Shown piece after piece: positions 1-12,499 of a stretch of DNA of 64,000 nucleotides. Numbering within the stretch: position 1 is the first letter of the stretch; each line of letters begins with the position of its first letter. The DNA lies in contig QCXZ01000086.1 of assembly GCA_025024175.1 (NCBI GenBank), forward strand, positions 620,001 to 684,000, read 5' to 3'. A program made the translations under genes and the position numbers. This stretch comes from Rhyzopertha dominica. Its lineage: Eukaryota; Arthropoda; Insecta; Coleoptera; Bostrichidae. The notes beneath the pieces were generated by a model. That model was not told where the DNA came from, did no database searches, and worked only from the letters and a program-made list of their open reading frames with translations.

Positions 1-320
1 ACTCGATCAGCGTTTTATAACGAGAAAATAGCCAACCAGCTGCTTAGAAAAGGAACGCTTGCGCACTAGAAAGTTTTGCAGTAGGAGAAAGGCACAGCAT
101 TATTTGCATTTTGCACCCGTGCGCGAAGCAGAAGAATAGTAGATTGTGGTATGGTAGTAAAATTAAAGTGGTAACTACAGATAACACATGTGTCCTGTAA
201 CGTAAACAAAATCGCTTATTCCAAGTGTAAAGATACGACATTTACACAACGCTGCTTATGAACAGAAATAGCGTAAGAAAGTTCCTCGATCATTAAAGGG
301 GATCTTAACACTGGTAGAAA
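1..320 (+). other. Upstream flank and probable 5' UTR of makorin
   Basis: No coding region is supported here. The stretch runs up to the makorin initiation codon at 321, whose context (purine at -3, G at +4) is favourable for initiation. The promoter and 5' UTR of makorin should lie here, but no TATA box or initiator can be pinned down. The short open frames on both strands have no recognisable features. Confidence 0.4.
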
Positions 321-3300
321 ATGGCGGAAGGTGCATCATACCGAGGACCCCACAAAACATATTTCTGCACAAAGTAAGTAGAATGTAGTTAGATGGAACG
401 TTCAAACTTGATTAAGTGTGTACTTAATGAGGAGCAATTAAATGTGATGAGTGTCTTCAATGTTATTATTAATATGGTGTCGTTCACAGATTTCTGCTTC
501 GCAGTGAGTGCCCTAGAGGTTTTTTATGTCCATATATACATTGTCGTGAGCCTCATAATATTGTTCTGAACCGAAGACCATCAGAAAACAGTGACTTCGT
601 GGCTGGTCATTGGAAGCCACATTCCCAACGTCGAGTGCCGCCTTCTAGAAATGTGTGCCAGTTCTATAACCGCGGAACTTGCCATTATGGTACACGCTGT
701 CGATATTTGCATCAAAACCCAACGAGAACTGAAGACGCTAGGTTACAACGCAACGCTTCGAAGTAAAAACATTTAAAGTAGGTCAGATGGGTTATGCTAA
801 TGTTGAATATGATTTTAGTGCCAATATGCCATCTACTTCAAGTCAGAATACACCAAGTGGGTCTGAAGGTGTGTTGAAGGAAAATGCTGCCAAACCGATG
901 TCAAGGTGAGCTTAAAAACAAATGCTTTTTTGAGTGTTTGAAATTGTTGTCATTGCTATGAATTACCTATACCTTTATGAGGTTTTTTCCCAACACAATT
1001 CAAAACAATTGCCACAATTTTGAACACACTCTAAAATCTAGGTAGCTGAGCAAACATCATGTATTTTGAAAAAAACTGAAAATTTTGATATTTTTCTTTT
1101 AACTTCTTCAGTAGGCATGCAATCACAAAAAGAGTTGGGCATTCTTAAGACAGTTTTTTTGTAAGCTAACTTTTAGTGGAAAATGATACTGTTCGAGGAA
1201 AAAAAAATTCTGAGACTTAGTGCTTTAGTCAAAACTAAGTGCAAAAAATGGAAATCAAAACTTTCATTTTCTCTTTCTTTACAAGATCCCTATATAGAGA
1301 ACAGAAAGTGATCACCCTGTATACATTCGATGCATTCTTTCTTACCAAAATAACTACTTCTACTAAGGTTCTATGTATAGAGAGCTCTACTTAAATAAAT
1401 CTGTGCTTAATAAAGAAGCAAAACTTGTTAAAAGGAAAACATTGGATTATAAAATGCTTATGGGACGGGAATTGATTTTAGTATGTTTTTTAAAAATGCA
1501 ATTTTTCCAACTCTGCCAATAAATCCACAGTTCTTCAAAGAACATGGCAGGGAAGGATTCTCTCAGCCTTCCGCATACAGTCACATCAGGTGCTCTTAAA
1601 TCTGAAGAATGGGTCAATGCCCCGGAGTTCATCCCTAAATCTCAGAATAAGACCAAGAGCTACGCAGAAGTACTTAATCCTCTCCTCAAGGAAGAGGACA
1701 AAGAAAACGGCAAGGAGAAACTGTGTCCGTATGCAGAGGGTGAGGGATATTGCAAGTACCCTCCAGGCGAGTGTACATATCTCCATGGAGATGTTTGCGA
1801 CTTGTGTGGCAGGGCAGCGCTACATCCCAACGATGAGGATCTACGAAAGAAGCATACCCAGGTGTGTTTCATTTCAGTGTTATTTATTTTATGTCTTTTT
1901 CAAGTAAATTTCATTGCTATCCCCTTTCAAAACAGGACTGTATAAAGCAGCACGAACGTGACATGGAACTGTCATTTGCTGTTGCCCGATCTAAGGAGAA
2001 GTCGTGCGGAGTCTGCTTTGAGATAATAATGGAAAAGTCATCAGGAGAGCAGCGTTTCGGCATCTTACCAAACTGCAATCACTGTTTCTGTCTGACGTGC
2101 ATTCGTAAGTGGAGGCAGGCGAGACAGTTCGAAAATAAGATCATTAGAGCTTGTCCCGAATGTCGTGTTACTTCCGACTTCGTGTGCCCAAGTATGTACT
2201 GGGTAGATACAAAAGAAGAAAAGGATAAATTGATTGAGGACTACAAGGAGGCCCTGTCCAAGAAGGACTGCAAGTACTTCAAGCAGGGACGTGGCAAGTG
2301 CCCCTTCGGCAACAAATGTTTCTACTTACATGCCCTACCTGACGGTACAAAGACTGATGTCGGTCCACCACCCCGCCAAAGACGCAATTATTGCAATAAC
2401 GGAGATATAGAGATGTTGCAGGTAGGTTTTTCACTCTACTTTTTGTGTTTGTTCATAAGGAACACCTTTACAAACAATACAGTACAACCTTGATAATCCA
2501 ATTTCATAAAAGCATTGTAAGAAGCAAAATAAGACTCATTTGCTCGGTGCCTTCTAACCTTTGGATTTAGCTTTCTGTGATATTCAGACAAAAAAAAACA
2601 GTGAACCTCTGCTATTAAAGAACCTGAATGAGTGAATTCCAGATTACTACGGTTCTACTGTATTTGTATATAAAGTATATCTTATTTGCAAATTCTATAC
2701 AGGGTGTCCCAAATTGGTTGAATCTTAAAGAGCACCAGGTTCGATGTACAATTTTGCATCTAAACTGTTAGCTAGTTAGTGTCCTGCAATTATGTTTTAT
2801 TCTTATAGTGGCTAGTACTAGCTGTTTTGCCAACACTTCAGTTTATGATTTGCTTGTTAATGGCAAAGACAGTTCCTCATTGGCAACGTTCCATATCCTA
2901 CCGTTCAGCAATAAGAACATTCTCCAGTTACTATGGCACAATTGTCACCTCATTCAAAACAATAATGTTTAGTAATAAGAACGTTCCTCAAGAAAGGTTA
3001 CTTCCGTTATACCACTGGAACATTGCATCACTGCAACGACTAATAGATCATTTTTAGTAACTATTATGTACACATTTTAGTCGGGCAATCCCACATTATT
3101 TTGAAACGTTTTCTATTGGTAACGGAACGTTCCTAACTCCTCATAGAACATATTATATTTTAGAACAAAATGACGTGCAGTAGCAGTGAAGGAACATGCT
3201 AGCTTAGCTATACTATACATTTATTTGGGACACCCTGTGCAGTAATAAGTTTTGAACATTGCAAAATTTAATTTTTGTTAGCTACTTTAAAATGTATGTG

Positions 3301-3674
3301 CAAAGAAGTAGCATTAAGTCTACTCGTTCCTGAGCATTTTCAGTGTTATTTCTAGACTAACGATCGCTGTAGCAGATCTGACTGTGTCTAGCTTAGATGC
3401 AAACCTTTTTTGCAGATATATTTGCCTCGATGGGGCGGAGGACGTCACGTAATTGTCACGGTGAATTACGTCGACGATTCACCACGTCCGGATTTTAACT
3501 TGTATTAAAATTGGTTTTTGTTTATTGCAGCAAATAATTTTGTGGGACTTTTTCGAAGAAAGGGATAACAATCGCTGGCTTTATTCCTTGGCGGATGATT
3601 TAGAGGACTTAGTTGCTTTCTTCTCAGACTCTGAAGATTCCGATTGGTCAGATTACGATTTCTTTTTAGATTAG
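321..3674 (+). CDS. Mkrn1: Makorin, RING/CCCH zinc-finger E3 ubiquitin ligase (5 coding exons; frameshifted as assembled)
   Basis: Exons are 321-373, 490-905, 1531-1861, 1936-2421 and 3531-3674, all with GT-AG borders and matching phases. Domain order is that of makorins. Two N-terminal CCCH fingers come first: the first is split by intron 1 (FCTK then C-x5-C-x3-H), the second is [19 protein letters not shown]. Exon 3 has a third CCCH finger ([21 protein letters not shown]) followed by the makorin Cys-His segment ([20 protein letters not shown]). Exon 4 has the C3HC4 RING ([21 protein letters not shown]) and a fourth CCCH finger ([21 protein letters not shown]). Exon 5 encodes the acidic tail (LWDFFEER ... 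SDWSDYDFF) and TAG at 3672-3674. The exons sum to 1430 bases, 3n+2, so the frame does not close: see the 5-bp duplication at 746-755. Without it the protein would be about 474 residues, normal for the family. Makorins are E3 ligases that also bind RNA; that role is family knowledge. Confidence 0.95.
746..755 (+). other. 5-bp tandem duplication that breaks the makorin reading frame
   Basis: The sequence reads CAACGCAACG, two copies of CAACG. Upstream, the second CCCH finger is in one frame, which meets TAA at 764-766. Downstream, the coding sequence that reaches the exon 2 donor at 906 (SANMPSTSS, then ENAAKPMS) is in another frame. Dropping one CAACG unit joins the two with no other change and makes the total exon length a multiple of three. 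It may be an assembly artefact, a polymorphism or a real null mutation. Confidence 0.75.
2699..3238. mobile_element. MITE-like element in makorin intron 4
   Basis: The 16 bases at 2699-2714 (ACAGGGTGTCCCAAAT) are the exact reverse complement of 3223-3238. They enclose about 540 bp with no transposase reading frame. The element lies inside intron 4 (2422-3530), away from the splice sites. No convincing target-site duplication is visible. The ACAGGGTGT type of end is common among small non-autonomous DNA elements of insects, but the superfamily cannot be assigned. Confidence 0.75.
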
Positions 3675-5120
3675 CTTTTCTGAGGTAATCGTTTAACTAA
3701 CGTCAGGATAAAATGTTTTTAATTGTTGGGGTACCATTTTAGCAATAACATGTTGTTGTTGCTTTTTAAACCATATAGTTTTATCCTGGAACCTGCATAA
3801 CAATGTCCAGATTTATATGTTAGAGGTCTTTATTTTAATGCTTTTGCATGAATGATTTGGTTCTCCTACTTCTTTTTTTGCGGTGAAAGAATCCCATATG
3901 TGATAGATATTATTACACCTTTTTGACGCAAGTTCAGGGAGGTGCCTTCCCCCAAAAAATTCTTATTCCATATTTGGATAGCTTTATAAATCAATGAAAT
4001 ATTTTTCTTTAGCATGGATATTATTTTGGGAAAGGCTAACTTTGAACTCATATATTTATAATAATTTTTGTTGCTCTAAAGGATTTAAAGGAAGTTGAAT
4101 TTGTTATGGAACAGGCCAGGCCAGTTGAAACACCCCATAGCGTTTGATTACGAGGGGTTTCACCCGGTTCACGCTATAGTTGTGTAAATAGTACATACTT
4201 ATAAAACGAAGTTTGTTATCTTTATTTCTATGTGATATTACTACAGCTAGACGCTTCGTAAAACCATTGGTGTTAATAAATGCTGAAAACGGACTAATAG
4301 GGTTCACACTCAGGATTTATACATGTATGCTTTTCGTTATCATATCCAGGAATAAGTTTTTGTAACGAGTGACCAAATTTGTCTTTTCTAGAATAAATTT
4401 CGCGCATTCAGGGAGTTCTCGTAACATTCCTTTGTAGAAAAATTGTACCTTTTTTTTTGTACAGCACAGAATTCTATAAAAACTTAATTATTACTTGATT
4501 TGTGTATTTGCAGCAGTGAGAAAGCTAAAGAAAACGATATTTTGCTGTTTGTACAAATGTAACTCCCTAATGCTGTGTATTTTGGGAATATTCATTTTGA
4601 TGTGTTTGTAGGAAGAGGTCAGCAAAAGTTGTGCTTTGTATTCTTGTCTCAGCCAAAGTTATTTTGTATTACTCAAATTTCCAATGTGAATTACCTGAAA
4701 AATAAATTACATGCTTTAAAATGTGTCTGTGTAACTTTCTCACTGTATCTGAAGGTTTTGATCCTCGAATTGTTATCATCTGAATGTCGCCAAATAAAAT
4801 TGAGATCCTGCAGCTTGTATCCCACATTTAATGTGTGTAACAAATATGTTGTGTAGTTGTGGTGTAACATTCACTGTTCAACCGATGGTTAGTAAGGAAA
4901 ACAATTTGGGAAGAGGTGTGTTTGAACGTCTGTGTCACAGTTATGTTATTGGAATGTACACAGAAAATCCAGCTTTACTAGGATAATTGGCCACCGAGAC
5001 GCCGATTTAAAAACCTATTCTGTATTAAAATACTGCTGTCTTTTTTTATATACTGTCATTTGGTTACAGACTACTGATCAGTGTAAACCTCAATTAAAGC
5101 TGTGAAAAGACTGGCTGTTG
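3675..5120 (+). other. Probable 3' UTR and downstream flank of makorin
   Basis: AT-rich sequence after the makorin stop codon with several candidate poly(A) signals: AATAAA near 4392, 4700 and 4795, and a variant ATTAAA near 5093. Which one is used cannot be told. Short open frames here lack recognisable features and are probably chance. Confidence 0.4.
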
Positions 5121-7469
5121 TTTCTTTTTTTAATCGTGTACAGTCAGTTGTAAAATTCATGCAACATTAGACTTGACAAACAGTACTTATCCACACTGTA
5201 TGGTTGTCTCACATTTAATATTAGCTTGCCGAAGATAAATTACAACTCTGGACCATGTTATTAATTTAGCAACTGACTATACATAATCATTGAATGGATT
5301 ATGGACTCTGNTTTTAATTTGGGACCAATAAGTAGTGCAGTTACGCCCTCTCCTGGTTGACGTTTGTCATATGCTTTTGAATTTTAAGATGAAATGTGTG
5401 AGACCATATTCATGCTGAAGTGTTTACTATTTGATTTCTTGTTCAACTACAATATAGGCATACCTCATATTTGTACTACAATGGCCCAGTTTTTGTAATT
5501 AATTTCTTTTGCTTGCTTAAAAAGAGTTGCACCCTTCAAAATTGCCTATTATAAAATTCAGCTTATTTTTTTTCATATGAAAAAGAAAAAATTATGCGAT
5601 ATAGTTCAAGGAGGAAATCCAACTGCATCTTCTCTAGAAAAAAATGTGCTCTCAAAATACAGTACAGTACAGATTCTCATATTCATGATTTTTAAAATTT
5701 TTTGTTATGTAGGGAATTTCACTCTTCAACATCAATTATATCTACTCTTTGGATAGGATCAGGTTGCCACTGAACAAGGAAGGAAAAACATCCTTATTGT
5801 GGAATACCATTCACTTTGAAAAATCATAATTTGGCATGGACTTATTAAAAAAAGAAAAACAAAAATACCGGTTGTGATATTAATAGCAATCCTACAGGCT
5901 TGACATTTTAATATTACAAGATATGTTAAAAGATTAAAAATTAATGACCACTAAAATAAAAAATGTCTGTCCACAAGAAGCAATGTAATGTACATTGTGC
6001 AGATAACTATTATTTTATAGACTTAAATGTTTTTCGGCCTTTTTTGTACTATTAACAACAATAATAAAACATGCTTTAGAATCACCTCTTGTCTTCCTTT
6101 AGTTTGAAACCAAATAGAGACAGGTGTAAAATAACATCTCAATCTGAGACCTGTAAACGGGACAAACTACAATGATCTTAAAAGTATATTAGAAAATTAT
6201 TTCTGTTTTGGTAACTTAGGTAATCTGCTTGCTTATCAACAACGCTATTAACTGAATCTATTGCACCAAAAAGAGAAATGTTAAAATACAAAAAATGTTT
6301 CAAACTGATTCGCGTGTTTGATTGGTTGTCTAACTCGCGTGTTTGGTGACGTTACTGCGTCTTTTTTAAGTTAGGCTGTGTTTCTTATAAAGAGTTATTA
6401 TTCAACCTGTACTACCTACATACTATACTGCATGAAAATGTGCCTCCAAAGATACGTCACATGCCAACCATTGAGCATTTTTACAGAATAAAGTGTTTCA
6501 GAACAAATATGAAAGAATTCGACGAAAGAATTTCAGGCATTTAGGGTAAAAATGCTTGGACATAATTCCAACTTTTGTCTGCTCCTTCGCGTTTTTAAAA
6601 TGGTGCTTACTCATTTCATTTGTTAAATAAGTAGGGTTGGAGTTTGATTAAATGATATATAAAAAATCGTTTACCACAACAATGAAGAAAAGCGTATTTC
6701 GGCAGCTAAGCTGTAGAAGTAAATCTTTTTAGTATAAATTATTTTACTATATATATATACGGCTAAAAAAGGATGTAGTGATAAAATTGTAAAGTGCAAA
6801 TTAAACATTCCAAGTAAGGCCAATAGGATTATAATTTCACTGCGGATTCGTTGATAATGTCTCGCATCCAGCGACCAAAAATATTAGACGCCATGGTTGA
6901 TTACCACGATTAAACTTATTTAAAGATGGTTGATTCTGTACTTAATTGATTATGCATTTTCCACTTTTGTAAGATTGTTTTAAAGAACTGAATATTAGAA
7001 AATATCTGAGAAACTAACTAAATATCCCTCCGCATAGTCCGGATATAGTGACTAATCATTGTATGAAAATTTGAAAATTCTTTTTTTTTTTTGAGAACCC
7101 TATATTGGTGACAACCACGGCATACCTTGTATTGTGCGCTAAGGTAGCGGGAGAAGTAGGATTATTATGCGCCTAGAAAGCTTCTTTAATGGGAGGCCTG
7201 GTCCGTACGCCACCCCCATATATCACGAACTGACGCCAAAAGCCAAAATGACGACATCAATTTCAGAGTATTACTACAGTGTCCCAAGTGTTTGAAATAA
7301 TTTGCCGCTGTATATATGTCTAACCCTTATTTAAATGGGTAATAACTTAGAGCTTACAAGGTTCCGGTGTATAAATGAGATTCTGCCCAAGTGGAAAGTT
7401 CAGTTATGTGTAGGTATGATAAAAGGTTGGTATGGGTTATACAGATGAATATGCTCGAGCATCTGATCA
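5121..7469. other. AT-rich intergenic stretch, nothing recognised
   Basis: No open frame with gene-like features on either strand. It contains short A and T runs and an AT dinucleotide run near 6751-6760. A slightly GC-richer patch at about 7110-7250 has no identifiable function. Confidence 0.5.
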
Positions 7470-7620
7470 TCTAAAGGTCCAGGGCTNAGCATTTTGATTA
7501 ACGATGTCTTCGTGTTCGCTGACGACATAAAAGNCTTACTGGATTCGACAAGTGTGAAATTAAAATGTAAGGAAGAGGTTTAACTCGTATTTAATGAAAG
7601 TTGGAGATCGATCTCTACCC
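7470..7620 (+). pseudogene. Non-LTR retrotransposon reverse transcriptase fragment
   Basis: A short stretch around 7480-7600 translates to an RT palm-like segment: an IND-like run, then FADDIK (FADD at 7515-7526) and LLDS. This is the usual setting of the catalytic FADD box in CR1/Jockey-type reverse transcriptases. It is interrupted by Ns at 7487 and 7534 and by stops, and no longer protein can be followed. It is a decayed fragment. Confidence 0.6.
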
Positions 7621-7861
7621 ATATGAAGCAAGAACGAAACGCAAATCAATGATTCCTGTAAGGACTTTATTTCAAATTGTTAACGAGGAATGCCACCAGT
7701 TTCATTGCATAACAATTAGTGTAGAGCTTTTTCTATTTTTATAAACAAAGGAATTGGTAAAATTAATGAATCTTTTTAACTTACTTTCGATTTTTAACAG
7801 CCACCGTATTACATTTTTACACGAATGTTAATTCAAATGATGATGCGAACCTTTCCAGCTG

Positions 7862-7996
7862 GATGGCCTTTTCGCCTACTACCGTGGTAGGCATCTTCAG
7901 TGGTCGTAGACGTCACTAATGTTTTCACCGCGACGTCTACGTCCATGACCGTAAGCTAACCACTGAAGATGCCTGCAACAGTAGGCGAAACATATC
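7862..7996. repeat. Imperfect inverted repeat with paired hammerhead-like hairpins
   Basis: Two arms in opposite orientation face each other across about 20 bases: 7868-7915 and 7936-7992. Each carries the box CTGAAGA, a GCCT.../...AGGC hairpin and GAAA (plus strand: box 7963-7969, GAAA 7987-7990; minus-strand mirror near 7868-7900). The pattern looks like a fold-back made from the end of a retroelement. See the hammerhead-like finding for the limits of this reading. Confidence 0.6.
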
Positions 7997-7999
7997 TTT

Positions 8000-9325
8000 G
8001 TATTTGTACCTCTGTACCGCTGCAGCATNTAATTTATATTCAGAGAAACAGGAATTAATTTAATCAAGAAATACACAAAATATCACTGCGAGAAATCCGT
8101 ACAATCAAGTATACACACTAATTTATAAGCAAATAATTTACGATTTGCGAATACGTCAGATACTTTACATTCCATTGCAGGGTCTGACGTACCGTTAAAA
8201 TACAGAATTTCTACCTGGGTTTCGTAATTAACTGTTATTGGTAGGAGAGATGCTGGGTTATTATGACTGATGTTTGGAATTTAATTTTCCTTACAAATAT
8301 GCATGTCGGAATAATGAGGGAACTTTCAACAGTGCATTATCAATGTCTCGATTCGTATTCTTTTTGAAAACTGACAGTGACAGGCAATACTATCACTAAC
8401 AACGTGTCGTTTTTCATGCAATATATTTACTTTTTATTTGAAATGTAACCTGTTACTTTTATGTTTTCTATTGTTCACCGCAAACTAAACTACGCCTAAA
8501 CTATCTTGCTATTTTTGTCAATTTCTGTTTATTCAGTCTTTATTGTTACGTTCTTTAAAGTTGTCATGACTGCATGTTATACCCTTAATAACCTATGCAT
8601 TATCTTATGGCGGTACGATGGTGCTATAATTTTATAATAACTGTAACAATGACCTGTAGTATCGATGTTATTTTTATTATGTATATAATTTTAATTTGAA
8701 TTTAAAATTATGTACATAATTTAATTCGTTCAGTTATTTTATACGCAAAACAGTATATTTCGTAGATTTAATATTAGGTACTAGCATAATATCAATAACA
8801 ACGCATTTATTTAAAATTATGCTGTGACATTATAATACTCGCCAATTATTATTATGCCGCAACATAATATTAATTCATTTTTATCAAACTGAATTTCCCA
8901 GTACCAATAATTATTTAATACGTTAAATAGCCAAACCACGTTACGTACCAATCGTTATTAGGTCAAAATTAGAGAATACAGAAAATCTTGTTAGGTACAA
9001 TTTTATCTGACGTAGTTTTTGCAGCGCAGACTGTCTGCAAATAGTATGTCTTCCACGGAGAATATCAATTAATTAAAAAAACCGATTAATTGTTTTTACG
9101 CTCTGCTAAGGATATCTTGCCTTTGTTATCTTACGTAAACGTGTGCAATACCATTGCTGGGGTGGGTTCATCTGCAAACTCAAAAATTATTACTCCTTTG
9201 CGTAACAAAAATGTAGACAGAAAAAAGAAAGAAGTGATGTACAAAATGTGGTGTCTACGATAGCTTGTCAAAAATTAGTGATTCAAGACATGTAAACCTC
9301 ATTTTTAAGGTTTTGAAGTTTGTTG
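8000..9325. other. Very AT-rich intergenic stretch, nothing recognised
   Basis: No gene, transposon protein or terminal repeat was recognised. The sequence is strongly AT-rich with many short A/T runs, and every reading frame is heavily broken by stops. Confidence 0.5.
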
Positions 9326-9329
9326 TGAA

Positions 9330-9925
9330 AGTTTCAACTCACCAAAAATATGGCATCTAGTGAGGATGATGTGGCATTAACGGAAACCTTCTGAACAGAG
9401 GAAGTGGTATCTTGCTTGCTGTTTGATCGTGCTGCTGCCCCTGTACAAAGATACGTTTTTGAATATTGTTAATCTCTATATATCTCCTACTTCACCTGTT
9501 GCAGTTTATGAGGTAATTTTGGATTACCTTGAGAGCACATATGTTCTTACATCCACATCTAGTATCATTCTTGGTGATTTTAATATTACACAGTATTATA
9601 CTCGGTTTCGAGAGGGAGGCTTGAATTGCTAAATTTCATAAACTTGAACGGCTAAACAAAGATGAACAATATCCTATAAATCACAGACTTCTAGATCTCG
9701 TGCTAATATCTGCTGTGTGTTAGATTTTCTGTATGTGGCACTTGCATTTAGGGACTGGTCATTTGTGTTTGATGCATTTATTCCAAAACGACCTGCATCT
9801 GTAATGCATAACTTTGTGATCAGTGACATTAAAACGGCTGTTAAGAAAGTGCGTCCAACATTTACGTATCGACCAGATGGAATAGCTGCTTTTGCTGTGA
9901 AGGACTGCATTATCATGTCTTAGTG
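9330..9925 (+). pseudogene. Non-LTR retrotransposon: endonuclease end and RT start, frameshifted
   Basis: Pieces in different frames follow the order of a Jockey/CR1-like ORF2. Around 9372-9425 lies an ALTET-like motif and a run close to RGSGILLAV, typical of the AP-type endonuclease. At 9423-9632 comes a segment ending in SSIILGDFNI, the conserved LGDFN endonuclease motif. At about 9675-9720 is HRLLDLVL. At 9717-9923 is the linker and RT start, with DIKTAVKKVRP and a PDGIAAFAVKDC block. Frames change at least twice and the RT core is missing, so this is a dead, truncated copy. Confidence 0.75.
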
Positions 9926-9929
9926 GACC

Positions 9930-11840
9930 CATTGCGTCATATTTTTCAGTTAATAATAATGGAATATCATCAAATCAAAAGTTACACCGGTATCCAAGAT
10001 CATACAAATATTTGGCATAAAAATACAGAAGTGACAACAAGATAAAAAAGGGAGACTCGAAAGGGAGTCAGTTCCAGCATTTATAAAACTGGCAAATATT
10101 ATTTCGGAATCGAAAGAGAAGCTACATCAAAAGTTGAAATAAAGGCAAACAATAGATGGCTAACAAAATATATATAGGAGTAATAAAACATCGGATGAAT
10201 TGTATATGAAGTGAAAACTTTTACAAAATGAAGCGGGAAATTTAAGGAATAACGTATGGAAAGTATTGAGACACTTGTACGGTGCTGAGTTGCTGCCCAC
10301 ACTAGATGGCGGCACATATAGCTACACTATTGTTACTTTGGGGGTCTGGTTAACATTTCACTAGCAAACCAAATAACAGGATTACCACTGTTAATGAATA
10401 AGCCATTCACCACCAGTTTCTCCCTTCCTACAATTGTGCAAACTCCCACTCTTCCCAATTCTTGGCATTTGCCCGAGAAAACTTTTGTTTGCAATGTTCA
10501 GCATGAGTTGTTGGAGCCATTATACCTCTCAAAAAGTACAATTAATCGCACCGCTCCAGCAGGTGAACGTTTCGTTACCACCTCCGGTGGTTTTGTTCCA
10601 TTAGCATTGCTTGAAGGATTTTAATAACCCGCAATCCGTTTAACATCCTCGGCGCCCTGGGATTAGTGCAAGTTCGTTCACTGTCCGGTTTATTTTGCCT
10701 TTTCGGTTTTATTTCGATTCCCCGATCTTCGCCTGGCATAAATCAAATCCGCATAATGGTTCGTGTCAGCTGGCGTTGATGATTTAATAGGATTTCATTT
10801 GTGCCTCCGTTTCGACCCCACACGGAGGGCTGAATGGCCAGGGCCCCCACCTCTACTGAACGAGCCCTAGAATTTTGTGAATGAAATGCAACAGCTAACG
10901 GGAAGTCGTTCAATACTATGCCCGCCGTCCCATTTGTTGCCTCCGTCCTCGTCTCCCATCGGGATATCGGGATAGCCGTCCTCCGGGACCGGGTGTGTAG
11001 TAACAGCGAGTATAAATTATGTCCCGTAATTACGTTGTAAAGTAGCGAGTTTAATATTCAATTTTCAATTTGTTTTTAGTGTGGAACTTTTACTCCCGAT
11101 AAAGCTCATATTTTTTAAAAAGAACTTGAGCGCTGAGGCGGGAGGCATCGTCGGGGCTTTTTCGGATGATTATTAGGTCAACGCAGATGCCGCATTGCGG
11201 GGAACACTAACCATCGTTCGTGTTTGAAAACTGCCTTGTTTTTGTTGTTATGATCGGGGCAGGGATTCAGCAAATACAGCTAGTGCAATTAGGTGTTACT
11301 CATTCTACTTTTACACAAATAAATATAAAATATTTATATTCCGACTTTATTTTCGGAACCAGTCTCAAAATTTCGAGATTTAAGTCTGTATTAAATTCGT
11401 AGAATCATAAATTGATCTGTAATATTGTAAAATCGGAGCCCTAGAGTCTAACGAGCCTGCAACTGGGGATACTGCCATGACGTCACAGTAGCAGCCGAGC
11501 GATATGAACGGAGTCTTACGGGATATTATGCAATTTTGATATGCCCATCATTCCCCGTCTTGTATTACACTTACTACACAATACCTATACGTCAGGGTAA
11601 AAATATTGTATAGTAATGCAACTCTCTTACCGTTATTACAACCCTGCAATAAAATTTATCTTTCATCTCGAACAGCAGGCGGCCCCTCACAAGTTACCGC
11701 AAATAACCGGATTACCATAAATTTAGGTCCGATTTTCGGAAGATGGTTAAGCAGGGTCGGATTATTTAAAGTTCACTACCGGTCAAACCAAAACTAGCAT
11801 TTAGTCTTAGTATTTCTGTGGGTGAGACAAGAGAAGCGAA
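9930..11840. other. Intergenic stretch with a GC-richer island (about 10620-11020)
   Basis: No coding gene is supported. The open frame at 10394-10624 has no start context, domain or repeat that I recognise. Between about 10620 and 11020 base composition is visibly more GC-rich and less repetitive than its surroundings. That would fit a regulatory or conserved non-coding block, but it cannot be shown from one sequence. Confidence 0.35.
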
Positions 11841-11843
11841 AAA

Positions 11844-12420
11844 TGTTCCGTCCTTGGGAAAAAGCTGCTCCAAGTAACGCTCAGAATGAAGTTGCTGACG
11901 CTGACATGGAAGTGCAAATTGAAGAAAACAAGAGGAATCGTCGTTACCTTACCCAAGATGCCAAATAAATCATAAAAAATGTATACAATTTTTTGATAAA
12001 AAAAAGAGTGCAGTGCTCCGTTAAAAGTGACAAGTGAAATGGTTGGTGTCCGCTACACGACTGTGAGAGATATTATTGAAAACAAAGGCAATTCAAGAAA
12101 ATCTCGCAATTCGGAGAAATTTCTAAATATATCAAAAGAGCTTGGGATAGAAATTAAAAAAGTGATTTATCAAATGTATAAGGAAAATAAAGTTCCAACT
12201 ACGGCAAGTCTGAAATTAAAACTTTTGGAATTAGGATATGACATAAGTTATTGCAAAGAGTGGTTCAGAAAATACTTGAGGAGCATCGGTTTTAATTATA
12301 GTACATTAAACCAACGTTTGTCCATAATGGAATCAACCCGACTAAAAAGAATGAGATGGGATTATAAAAACAAAATCAGAAGGTACCGCATATTGTATTC
12401 TCTGTATTTTTGTTTAGGTA
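11844..12420 (+). pseudogene. IS630/Tc1-like transposase, N-terminal fragment (copy A)
   Basis: The frame at 12027-12400 encodes a helix-turn-helix-rich N-terminus: TTVRDIIENKG, then KKVIYQMYKENKVPTTASLK, then YCKEWFRKYLRSIGFNYS, then RLKRMRWDY and IRRYR. It is nearly identical to the interrupted copy at 30.5-36.3 kb, which continues past RRYR into a DDE domain beginning NIVYLDETW. Here the match stops after RRYR (about 12388) and the sequence runs into unrelated codons, so the catalytic domain is gone. A short upstream frame from ATG 11844 (MFRPWEKAAPS...) closes with a stop at about 11966; whether it belongs to the element is unclear. Confidence 0.75.
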
Positions 12421-12499
12421 AGTTTTTTCCCCAGATTTTTAGGAATAGCTTTGCGCGGCCCCATTTTGAAATTAATTGCTATAAAGCGATCTGATCTTT

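Noticed and set aside
591..776. Open frame of 61 codons inside makorin exon 2
   Set aside because: It is a shadow frame; the real frame here encodes the second CCCH finger.
1305..1325. GATCACCCTGTATAC as a transposon right end in makorin intron 2
   Set aside because: No left partner in the intron could be found.
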